From Solen grandis (Eukaryota > Mollusca > Bivalvia > Adapedonta > Solenidae): a DNA stretch of 64,000 bases. The notes under the pieces were generated by a model. The model worked only from the letters and a program-made list of their open reading frames with translations. It did no database searches and was not told the DNA's origin. The stretch is from positions 56,293,525-56,357,524 of the forward strand of contig CM037788.1 of NCBI GenBank assembly GCA_021229015.1. Direction: 5' to 3'. Position 1 is the first letter of the stretch. Every line of letters begins with the position of its first letter. Positions 55,145-64,000 of this stretch are shown piece by piece. The position numbers and the translations under genes are program-made.

Positions 55145-57842
55145 CTGAAAGCAAAAATTATATGTTCGATATACTACAGTATCATTCAGATACACAAGAA
55201 GATTCAAATATGTTACTTACATCTTGCTGAAAAAAAAGTTGAAGATAGGTTCAGTAAACTCGGTAAAGACGTAGAACTGTTTGAAATTAAAGGTAATTTA
55301 AATCGTACCGTATATTCCAACGTCTGGTCCATAATACAGTGAAAGATACAGTTTCAGCAACGCAAGTAACCGCCAGCACCAGCACGACTATAACAAGCCC
55401 CATACTGTCTGAGCATTCTTGACACTTTGTTTGCTGTAATACCGAACACAGATCTTGTTTCTCTGTAATGAATATTATGCAGGCCACTGGTGATATTCGT
55501 ATGATATTAAAGGTACATTTAAATGCCTCCTTTTTGATTGAGAAGTAACAAATTGACCTTTATAAGAAAAACTGTGGAAAAGTTATCACGTGATGGTGAT
55601 TAATATTTTTATAATTTTAACCTGTAGCAAAACGCTGTCACAGAAAGGACTTGACTATTTGAGTTTACCGTCGCTTCGACAGTATTTCAGTCATATAGCG
55701 ACGTCCAGCTAATTACAGGTGGAGGAAGACCCCGAATGCACTGAGGCATCCGGGTAGAACCACCGACCTACCGCAAGCCAGCTGGAAGGCTTCCTCACAT
55801 GAAAATCCGAATGACCCTGCTGGGTTTCTAACCCACGCGGTGAGGGGATGAATGAGTTCTAAAGTTAGCGACTTTACCCTCTCGGCCACGGAGGCCCCGT
55901 CACAGAAAGGGTGATATAGATAAAAAATGAAAGGAACTAAATAAGATATATCATAAAGAATAAAGAAGTAAACAAATGAATGGGTTCTGTGCTATTGTGT
56001 TTGTGGTTAATTTCGAGTCTACACATTATAGCGTTAAAAACCATATTTAGATACATTTAGATAAGAAAAGATAATATAAAAATAATTACAAAAATATGTA
56101 AAAATATTGCATCAGTAACGATTAAGATAAATATATATTTAACACGACGTTTCTCCCTAGGACGCCTTTAACCTTCTAGTTCGAATATCTACTACTTGAT
56201 CGGTTAACATTTTATACACAAATGTCTTGCATGGGGTGTCAATATCATTTAAATATGCTACAAATGAAAACATTCACTGCTATTTTGATATTTTCAATAA
56301 TGTCAAAGGGAGGTAGTTCACCATGTTGATGGAGTGAATAGCAACCTTATAATTGTTAACTGAAGTTTAGAGCATCAATTCCCTGAAAATTGTTCATTGG
56401 GTATAGTAAACGCAATTCAAAATATATTCCTAATTCGTAAAACATCTATAGGCGTGCTTCGCCAAGAAATGCACAGATCATCAAAATTCGCCACCACATG
56501 TTACCCTGATGTAGAAATGGGATAAATATAGCGAATAATTTGCAACATTCAGTCTTTTGGGACGAATGCCGATCTGTCACATTCTTGAAAGAAACGCATA
56601 AAATAAAATAGAATGAATGTTTAAATATGAGACGGGCCAATTAATATGTTTTGCTATAGGTCATTTTAGACAGAACAATTTGAGATGGAGTGATAGACAT
56701 AAAATACAAAGGAGCTAAAAATCAAATATTTGAAATTCATTATATTCTAATGGCCCAATTAGCCCAACTGTTATTAAAACTTAAACACGGACAGTGTAAA
56801 ATAATTCGATCACATGATGACATTTGCCATCCGGAAGTCAAAGAGTTTCAGATCGCACGTGCTTATCACGTTGTAACTGTGCTGTCATTCATACTGTGAC
56901 AGGTGTGGGAACGTGTGGGTCCAATAAAGGACTGTTACATCCTGCATACTTGTAGTAAAACATTTATATTAGTATGTTAAATAACGACATACCCGGATTA
57001 CTTTTCCTGGCAAATACCTATTGCCTCTGGCTTAAACTCTAATACCAGTTAAATTCATCGGGACTAATAGAGAATTTCAGTTTTATTTGGGTTAATGAAT
57101 AATATTGTACTTATATGTTTTGAGAATACAAAACATGAGATAAAAAAAATCTAACTACACCCTCAACAAAACAAACAGAACACACACACACATGCGTGTT
57201 ATCTATGTATTAAACAATTAAAGAAAATGTAAAGTATGACTAAATCTTATTAATCAAACGAACAATACCCGTTTTCTGTATATATACTGAGGGAAAAATA
57301 AACACACGGTAAAAGTGTGTTTTTTGGGTGTTGAGATAAGATCGGCTGTGAAATTTTATTTTATATCAGAAATACTTATAAGCTTTACACTAAAACGATA
57401 TGCTTTCTGAAAGAAATTCGAACTCGACTACATAGAAATAAAAGATCGCGGATTTTTTTTCCAGTTACCTTGGTCACATGACGATCCATTCCACCCAGGA
57501 TCACACAGCCCCAGTACACAGGTGCCGTTTACGTGGCCACAATGACTGCCATTGATACAGTGACAGGTGTGGGAACAGTTGCGACCGAATGAAGGGCTCA
57601 CACATTCTGAATAGGAAATGTATAATAGAAGAGAGTACTTAAAGCAAGAAATATTTTTAAAATGATAATCGGTGTAGATATAGATAAAATCAATGGAGAA
57701 TATAGAAAGGTTATATGAGGTAAGGCGTCACCTCCACCGCAATCGGCGGTAATAATGATTTCTTAAACCGTCGGTGAAACAAATTGTTATAAACTGCAGG
57801 TACAGATAATAGGTCTCGGTGTGCAGAGATGTGTTTTAATAA

Positions 57843-57893
<51 letters not shown>

Positions 57894-60800
57894 AAGAAAT
57901 ATCTTTGATAATTTGTCATCGTAACAAGCAATGGTAATCTTTTGTCTGCAAGTCCAATGATAAAAGTTAAGATATTCATTCGGCTCTGTCTTTCGTCATC
58001 ATACTTGCAAGTAGGTCAGAAGTGAGGTAAGACAGATACGCCGAAAATAAATATAAAAGCTTTAGTAAATAAACACAGATACCATGATAATCATTATCAA
58101 ACCAAAAGAAAACATTTTCTTGATACTAAACTACTATTAACTTTTAACAATTGCCCTGTTCATTACCATGGTTACATGAGGGTCCTTGCCATCCGGAATT
58201 ACACATCGCCAAGTCACACGTGCCTACCACGTGGTCACAATGGCTGTCATTGATACAGTGACAGGTGTGGGAGCAGTCAGGACCGAAAGAAGGATTGACA
58301 CACTCTGAATAGGAAATATATTATAGAAGAGAGTACTTTAAAACATATACACAACAAAGAATACCATACTTAATATTATCATATCAATAGTTAAACATTT
58401 ACAGAAATTTAAACTACTATCAAGCTTTTAACAATTGTCCTGTTCATTACCTTGGTCACACGAGGGTCCTTGCCATCCGGAGTTACACATCGCCATATCA
58501 CACGTGCCTACCACGTGGTCACAATGGCTGTCATTGATACAGTGACAGGTTTGGGAGCAGTTAGGACCGAAAGAAGGGCTGACACATTCTGAATAGAAAA
58601 TATATAAGAGAGTACTTTAAAACAAATACACAAGTTTAATAATTAAACAAAAAATACCAAACTAAACATTATCAAATCAAAAGTTAAACATTTACCTAAA
58701 TTTAAGCTACTATTAAGCTTTTAACAATTGCCCTGTTCATTACCTTGGTCACACGAGGGTCCTTGCCATCCGGAGTTACACACTGGAATGTCACACGTGC
58801 CTACCACGTGGTCACAATGGCTGTCATTGATACAGTGACAGGTGTGGGAGCAGTTAGGACCGAAAGAAGGGCTGACACATTCTGAATAGAAAATATAGAA
58901 GAGAGTACATCAAAACAAATACACAAGTTTAATAATTAAACAAAAAATACCAAACTAAACATTATCAAATCAAAAGTTGAACATTTACATAAATTTAAGC
59001 TACTATTAAGCTTTTAACAATTGCCCTGTTCATTACCTTGGTCACACGAGGGTCCTTGCCATCCGGAGTTACACATTGGAATGTCACACGTGCCTACCAC
59101 GTGGTCACAATGGCTGTCATTGATACAGTGACAGGTTTGGGAGCAGTTAGGACCGAAAGAAGGACTGACACATTCTGAATAGAAAATATAGAAGAGAGTA
59201 CTTTAAAACATATACACAAGTTTAATAATTAAACAAAGAATACCAAACTAAACATTATCAAATCAAAAGTTAAACATTTACATAAATTTAAACTACTGTT
59301 AAGCTTTTAACAATTGCCCTGTTTAATACCTTGGTCACATGAGTATCCTTGCCATCCGGAATTACACATCGCCATGTCACACGTGCCTACCACGTGGTCA
59401 CAATGGCTGTCATTGATACAGTGACAGGTTTGGAAGCAGTTAGGACCGAAAGAAGGACTGACACATTCTGAATAGAAAATAAAGAAGAGGGTACTTAAAA
59501 ACATATACACAAGTTTAATAATTAAACAAAGAATACCAAACTAAACATTATCAAATCAAAAGTTAAACATTTACATAAATTTAAGCTACTGTTAAGCTTT
59601 AAACAATTGCCCTGTTTAATACCTTGGTCACACGAGGGTCCTTGCCATCCGGAATTACACATCGCCATGTCACACGTGCCTACCACGTGGTCACAATGGC
59701 TGTCATTGATACAGTGACAGGTTTGGGAGCAGTTAGGACCGAAAGAAGGACTGACACATTCTGAATAGAAAATATAGAAGAGAGTACTTTAAAACATATA
59801 CACAAGTTTAATAATTAAACAAAGAATACCAAACTAAACATTATCAAATCAAAAGTTAAACATTTACATAAATTTAAGCTACTGTTAAGCTTTTAACAAT
59901 TGCCCTGTTTAATACCTTGGTCACATGAGTATCCTTGCCATCCGGAATTACACATCAACATGTCACACGTGCCTACCACGTGGTCACAATGGCTGCCATT
60001 GATACAGTGACAGGTTTGGAAGCAGTTAGGACCGAAAGAAGGACTGACACATTCTGAATAGAAAATAAAGAAGAGAGTACTTTAAAACATATACACAAGT
60101 TTAATAATTAAACAAAGAATACCAAACTAAACATTATCAAATCAAAAGTTAAACATTTACATAAATTTAAGCTACTGTTAAGCTTTAAACAATTGCCCTG
60201 TTTAATACCTTGGTCACACGAGGGTCCTTGCCATCCGGAATTACACATCAACATGTCACACGTGCCTACCACGTGGTCACAATGGCTGCCATTGATACAG
60301 TGACAGGTTTGGAAGCAGTTAGGACCGAAAGAAGGACTGACACATTCTGAATAGAAAATAAAGAAGAGAGTACTTTAAAACATATACACAAGTTTAATAA
60401 TTAAACAAAGAATACCAAACTAAACATTATCAAATCAAAAGTTAAACATTTACATAAATTTAAGCTACTGTTAAGCTTTAAACAATTGCCCTGTTTAATA
60501 CCTTGGTCACACGAGGGTCCTTGCCATCCGGAATTACACATCGCCATGTCACACGTGCCTACCACGTGGTCACAATGGCTGTCATTGATACAGTGACAGG
60601 TTTGGGAGCAGTTAGGACCGAAAGAAGGACTGACACATTCTGAATAGAAAATAAAGAAGAGAGTACTTTAAAACATATACACAAGTTTAATAATTAAACA
60701 AAGAATACCAAACTAAACATTATCAAATCAAAAGTTACACATTTACAGAAATTTAAACTACTATTAAGCTTTTAACAATTGCCCTGTTCATTACTTTGGT

Positions 60801-63533
60801 CACACGAGGGTCCTTGCCATCCGGAGTTAAACATCGCAAAGTCACACGTGCCTACCACGTGGTCACAATGACTGTCATTGATACAGTGACAGGTTTGGGA
60901 GCAGTTAGGACCGAAAGAAGGGCTGACACATTCTGAATAGGAAATATATAGTAGAAAAGAGTACTTGAAGCCTTAGTTATTAAACAAAGAATACCATGAT
61001 AGACATTATCAAACTATAAAATATACTTTACTGATTATGATTAAAACGTCATCGTAACATCCTACACTCATATTCGTTGGGCGCAGAATCACAATTTTGC
61101 ATGATTATGTTATTTAGCGCGGCTTGATACAATTAAATCGGAGTGATACCATAAAATGCTCTCTCAGTCATTTTATTTGTGTGCATATACGTTATATATT
61201 AATGTTCAAAAATCATATTAAGACGATCGCGACAGTTTCTAATATCACGAGAAAATTTTACACTATCACCGGTAATGCAAATACAAATATAACAGTTTTT
61301 GTTTTAATGATGGAAAAGTCAAGATCTAAAAAAAAAAATTGCGTCTTATATTTACAGTTCTATTTCCAACCGATATTGCCTTATTTGCCTACTGTAGTGT
61401 GCATATTTATCATGCCGGTTGTTCAAAATGTTTAATTGGAACAGAAACTGCATCGCATACGCGTTATTCCTGTTTGAAATGTACACAGGATTTCGGTAAA
61501 AGGTCTACAGGCCTATAAATATCTATAAAGATAATTATTTATCTGCTCCAAAGTTAGATTTCCAAAGTTAGTAAGTTCTCTACCCACAAACATAAATAGC
61601 CTATTCTTAAAGGTGACTTATTGTTTTTAAACTTTAAAGTTATAGATAAGTACCTAAAAGTATACATTGAAAAAATAAGATAAATCTGAATGTTTGAACA
61701 TTAGAAAAAAATAAAGTTGAAAACAAATGCTAATGGTTTGTACTTTTATTCAAAATAAAGGTGTATTTTAGCCATATGTAGGGGTATTTAAATAGATGTA
61801 TAAACAGTAACCCCAAAATTTATTTTGTTTCATGGTATTTGATGTTTCACCAATATAATGACATAACATTTACAAATAATTGTAATTGATTTGAAGAAAA
61901 AAGTAAACTCAGTTTTCATAGGTGAAATTTCATTTTAAATTGCTGCTATATAGGGTAAACTGATAAAAACACGGATATTTTTTTTCTAACGCTGGTGACC
62001 TCCTGTTTGTATTTCATAGTTTAAGATAATATGTTATACATATACAAAGAATCAAGAAATTCTGAATGTTTGGAAAAAAAATGATGTAACTGTCTCGATC
62101 GTCTTTAAAGTAAGACAACTACGATTGGTACCATACAATATTGGCAAGTGGATTGTTTATTTGACAGAGTGTCCTATGACTTATGGTGTCAGTTGCTCGC
62201 CATGTGGCCACTGTTTCCAGAGCAACATTACGTGTGATAAGATCACTGGTCAGTGTCCCGGTGGATGTGCGGCCGGATATAGCGGATCTACATGTGATCA
62301 GGGTATGGGTCTGAAGATTTTGTTATTATATACTTGTACAACTGTAAAAAGCACTTTCTTATTCATTTAATTCTACCATTCATATCTGTTCTACTTTAAA
62401 ATGAATTTTGAACGTTAATATGTAACGTATATGCACACAAATAACTTAAAAGAAAGAGCATTTTACAGTTGCTATTATTAAATACACTCAGTTCCAAAAG
62501 AAAGTGAGAACTTTTTATCTAAACATTTTAATAATTAGCAAACATAACAGTTTCAATTTTCTCACACTACCGGTATATCTCGTGTGTATTTGGAATCGAT
62601 CTAGTTCAAAATCTCTCCATGCTATGCGGTAGATTGAAAAGTGCAAAGTTTCTTTTGGAACTGAGTGTACTTAGAGCCTGAACTTCAGCAAAACAGTCAC
62701 TTGCCACAAGTTGCCTTAGCCGTTAAAAATATGTGCCGCCTTAAAAACCGTATTAACCGTCGCGGTTAGTCCTCTTCCAAAGTTCTTTACACTCCTACCC
62801 GTTAAAATGCATCACAGTGTTCTTCAAAACTGCCTTCAACCTTGTATCACGCATATATGCACACGCACATTTATGGGCGCTGTGGTCCAGTTATAAAGCA
62901 CATGACTTCTTTTTACATATACATTTATTGAAGATATTAACGTTGTGCATCACATTTTACCTTTTAAGTTTCACCTCGTTGTCTTTGTTTACTTTTTTCT
63001 ATTTTTCTCAACCTTTCCTATTTTCTACGTAAATACTGGGGGAGGGTGAGGGGGGAATGGAAGCTATCAATCCACTCCGACCAAGAGAAGGTGAACATTT
63101 GAAAATTTAAATTTGAATGATAAACCGTTGTATGACTTTGGTGGAATATATATTTGATAAAGCATGACTTTTATTTCAATTCTGGGTCTCAATAATTTTA
63201 TAACGTTTGTGGACAGAAAAATAGTTTTTATCTTATCCTGCCAGCAGAAGCAGTTGCTGTTGAATGGAAAGAAAATTGTAACACAAAAATGAAGTGGCCG
63301 AATTTAACAAAGATTTAACAATTCTTGTTATTTGTGCCAAAACAGTCTGCATTCAATTCATTGTTACATATATATAATACGTAATGAGTAAAATGTTTTA
63401 TAAAATGTGTATTACTCAGGGAAAAATGTTTATTATGTTTACCTACCAAAACAGGATCCGTCGGTTTTGTTACAGGGTCCCCCTCCACAATTACAAGGAA
63501 CACAGTCTGGCTCGCGGTGTCCGTCGGGACAGG
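54844..63533 (-). CDS. MEGF/Draper-like EGF-repeat single-pass receptor, 5' partial
   Basis: Exons in minus-strand order: 63447-63533, 60795-60932, 60502-60639, 60209-60346, 59916-60053, 59623-59760, 59330-59467, 59037-59174, 58744-58881, 58451-58588, 58167-58304, 57469-57606, 55309-55462, 54844-55144. All junctions keep frame; the EGF exons are all phase 1-1. About 690 residues are encoded here. Extracellular: a short Cys-rich EGF-like unit, then eleven 46-residue EGF-like modules with eight cysteines, the MEGF10/Draper/scavenger-receptor-F type. One transmembrane helix and a Tyr-rich tail follow. In animals this family acts as a phagocytic or adhesion receptor at the plasma membrane; that role is inferred here. 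The signal peptide and first exons lie beyond the window. Confidence 0.8.
55309..55462 (-). CDS. EGF receptor gene: juxtamembrane and transmembrane exon
   Basis: Acceptor ATTCATTACAG, donor GTACGA. Reads EKQDLCSVLQQTKCQECSDS, then the hydrophobic MGLVIVVLVLAVTCV with an interior Glu a little later (AETVSFTVLW), then the stop-transfer TRRWNIR. Phase 1 in, phase 2 out, matching both neighbours. Confidence 0.8.
55649..55898 (-). mobile_element. tRNA-derived SINE, head type 2, with 12-bp target duplication
   Basis: GTCACAGAAAGG occurs at 55637-55648 and again at 55899-55910. The 250-bp insert reads on the minus strand from ggggcctccgtggccgagag. A box TGGCCGAGAGG and B-box-like GGGTTAGAAACC resemble a Ser/Leu-type tRNA. 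The last ~105 bp equal the 3' part of the SINE at 47117-47283. It may belong to the mollusc V-SINE group (RUDI-like); not confirmed. Confidence 0.85.
56807..56947 (-). pseudogene. Decayed copy of the EGF exon
   Basis: On the + strand tgccatccggaagtca, gcacgtgcttatcacgt, ctgtcattcatactgtgaca and ggtgtgggaacgtgtgggtcc match the EGF exons in order. The minus-strand frame is broken by indels and a stop, and the splice borders are altered. It lies between the transmembrane exon and EGF exon 11. Confidence 0.8.
57469..57606 (-). CDS. EGF exon 11 (membrane-proximal, most diverged)
   Basis: Reads ECVSPSFGRNCSHTCHCING then SHCGHVNGTCVLGLCDPGWN and GSSCDQ. All eight cysteines are present. 138 nt, phase 1-1. 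It differs from the array in about a third of positions. Confidence 0.85.
57846..57891. repeat. (TA)n microsatellite
   Basis: About 23 uninterrupted TA dinucleotides in an intron of the EGF receptor gene. Confidence 0.97.
58167..58304 (-). CDS. EGF exon 10
   Basis: 138 nt, phase 1-1. Reads ECVNPSFGPDCSHTCHC then DLAMC and ends PSCNH in place of SCDQ. Eight cysteines. Its spacing to the next copy is 284 bp, so it lies just outside the regular array. Confidence 0.85.
58451..58588 (-). CDS. EGF exon 9
   Basis: 138 nt. Core ECVSPSFGPNCSQTCHCIND, then GTCDMAMCNSGWQGPSCDQ. First member of the exact 293-bp array; GTAATG-type donor. Confidence 0.88.
58744..58881 (-). CDS. EGF exon 8
   Basis: 138 nt. 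As exon 9 but CDIPVC in place of CDMAMC, and NCSHTC as in exons 10 and 11. Confidence 0.88.
59037..59174 (-). CDS. EGF exon 7
   Basis: 138 nt. CDIPMC variant. Otherwise as exon 9. Confidence 0.88.
59330..59467 (-). CDS. EGF exon 6
   Basis: 138 nt. NCFQTC and GYSCDQ variant with CDMAMC; GTATTA-type donor. Confidence 0.88.
59623..59760 (-). CDS. EGF exon 5
   Basis: 138 nt. NCSQTC, CDMAMC, GPSCDQ; GTATTA donor. Confidence 0.88.
59916..60053 (-). CDS. EGF exon 4
   Basis: 138 nt. NCFQTC, NGSHC, CDMLMC, GYSCDQ; paired with exon 6 in a two-unit pattern. Confidence 0.88.
60209..60346 (-). CDS. EGF exon 3
   Basis: 138 nt. NCFQTC, NGSHC, CDMLMC, GPSCDQ. Confidence 0.88.
60502..60639 (-). CDS. EGF exon 2
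   Basis: 138 nt. NCSQTC, NDSHC, CDMAMC, GPSCDQ. Confidence 0.88.
60795..60932 (-). CDS. EGF exon 1 of the array, one cysteine lost
   Basis: 138 nt, phase 1-1. Reads CDFAMFNSGW where the others have CDMAMCNSGW: the seventh cysteine codon TGT is TTT (Phe), leaving an unpaired cysteine. The donor follows CAAA, not CAAG. Otherwise intact. Confidence 0.82.
62168..62302 (+). CDS. EGF-like exon on the opposite (+) strand
   Basis: Acceptor GTTTATTTGACAG, donor GTATGG, phase 1-1, 135 nt. Reads ECPMTYGVSCSPCGHCFQSN, ITCDKITGQCPGGCAAGYSG and STCDQ, a MEGF/scavenger-receptor-type module different from the minus-strand array. It lies within the intron between minus-strand exons 63447 and 60932. It belongs to another gene on the + strand or is an inverted relic. 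No partner exon was recognised in the window. Confidence 0.65.
62483..62669. mobile_element. Tc1/mariner-like MITE
   Basis: Termini tacactcagttccaaaagaa and ttcttttggaactgagtgta are perfect inverted repeats, with TA at the outer edges. 187 bp, non-coding. Confidence 0.8.
63447..63533 (-). CDS. Upstream Cys-rich EGF-like exon of the receptor gene (87 nt)
   Basis: Acceptor CTTACCTGGCAG, donor GTAGGT, phase 1-1. Reads ACPDGHREPDCVPCNCGGGP and CNKTDGSCF. Its terminal G plus AA of the next exon gives Glu-Cys, so it joins the EGF array in frame. The preceding exon is outside the window. Confidence 0.65.
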
Positions 63534-63890
63534 CTGCCAGGTAAGCCAGGTGTATATTACAGAATAGTTATGATGAATTATTTACAGAGGCAGTATTAAC
63601 AATAATAAACATTCATGTTTCATTAGGAACACTACGGTATGTATTAGGCTGTACAGATTAAAGCAACTGATAGAATTTCATGTACGTATGCACTATTTTG
63701 GAAACAACAATCGTAGTGTAGTTAGGAGATATAAGAAAGATAGCTTTATATCGGTTAAATTTTATGTTTGGTTTAGCTGAAACCCGCTGCCTATCTATCT
63801 TTGAACAGCACTAAGATTATCTACATTCACTATTATCTCGAAGGGCTTAGGGTTTATGTTACGTCTTTAGAAAGATGTGACTTAAGGCAA

Positions 63891-64000
63891 AGTTATTGTA
63901 ATGTTTCCGCTACATTTCGGACCGCATGGCCTTTCACGGAGATAGCCAAGGTGACCTTATGTTTCATTAGGATACCTTGATTAATGTTGAGGTTTAACAT
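63891..64000. mobile_element. Foldback element (cctgtaatggttccgc family), copy 2, cut by window end
   Basis: tgtaatgtttccgctacatttcggacc, then ggcctttcacggagatagcc and atgtttcattagg, match 23613-23690. The right arm lies mostly beyond the window. Confidence 0.7.

Larger units (their letters stand above)
58451..60932 (-). repeat. Tandem array, nine units of exactly 293 bp (exon plus intron)
   Basis: Exon starts at 58451, 58744, 59037, 59330, 59623, 59916, 60209, 60502 and 60795 are all 293 apart. Introns (155 bp) are as alike as the exons. Confidence 0.95.
60933..63446 (-). other. Intron of the EGF receptor gene
   Basis: AT-rich. Contains the + strand EGF exon and the mariner-like MITE. The open frame at 61124-61435 shows nothing recognisable. 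Confidence 0.6.

Noticed and set aside
55860..55900. Possible functional tRNA-Ser/Leu gene (minus strand)
   Set aside because: A and B boxes are present, but the sequence runs into the SINE body and the insert has a 12-bp target duplication; it is a SINE head.
56690..56899. Plus-strand open frame
   Set aside because: It overlaps the decayed EGF exon on the other strand and has no features of its own.
58451..60932. Regular spaced repeats resembling an array of repeats and spacers
   Set aside because: The conserved blocks are coding EGF exons with splice sites, and the spacers are also near-identical introns.

Overview
The window looks like nuclear DNA from an invertebrate animal, most likely a bivalve mollusc. 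It is AT-rich, its genes are split by long GT-AG introns, and it has two 100-N scaffold gaps (3754-3853, 53854-53953). It is crowded with short non-autonomous transposons of kinds known from bivalves: pearl/HINE-like elements with GTCCGTC-type microsatellites and tandem cores, tRNA-derived SINEs, and TTAA-flanked MITEs. I cannot name the species.

Gene 1 (+ strand, 2943-52008, 5' end outside the window) is an orthologue of CCDC60 (coiled-coil domain-containing protein 60). I could join 13 exons whose splice phases agree, apart from one 1-nt discrepancy between exons 7 and 8. The product is about 891 residues in this window. Conserved N-terminal and C-terminal blocks flank a 334-residue Ser/Pro/Ala/Lys-rich repeat exon. 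Two very long phase-0 introns (18.3 kb and 15.4 kb) hold most of the mobile DNA.

Gene 2 (- strand, 54844-63533, 5' end outside the window) converges on gene 1. It encodes a single-pass, MEGF/Draper-like EGF-repeat receptor. Reading on the minus strand there is an N-terminal EGF-like exon, eleven 138-nt EGF exons (nine of them at an exact 293-bp spacing), a juxtamembrane/transmembrane exon, and a 100-residue cytoplasmic exon with seven tyrosines and an ITAM-like YxxL-x9-YxxL motif. A decayed EGF exon lies in one intron. A separate EGF exon on the + strand lies inside another intron.

Mobile and repeat DNA. A roughly 240-bp palindromic MITE family (seven copies) and a second related family (about seven copies) are both flanked by TTAA, as in piggyBac. 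One second-family copy has grown into a 39-bp minisatellite. Five pearl-like elements, a hAT-like element, several small TIR or foldback elements, two SINEs with different tRNA-like heads but one shared 3' body, and several minisatellites are also present. The most unusual element is a 1.6-kb transposon with 149-bp terminal inverted repeats (36632-38239). It carries a 111-codon ORF matching the first part of the zinc-binding ballast domain of P2X7 receptors and ending at a perfect splice-donor sequence.

I saw no rRNA, no functional tRNA, no CRISPR array and no bacterial-type operon.
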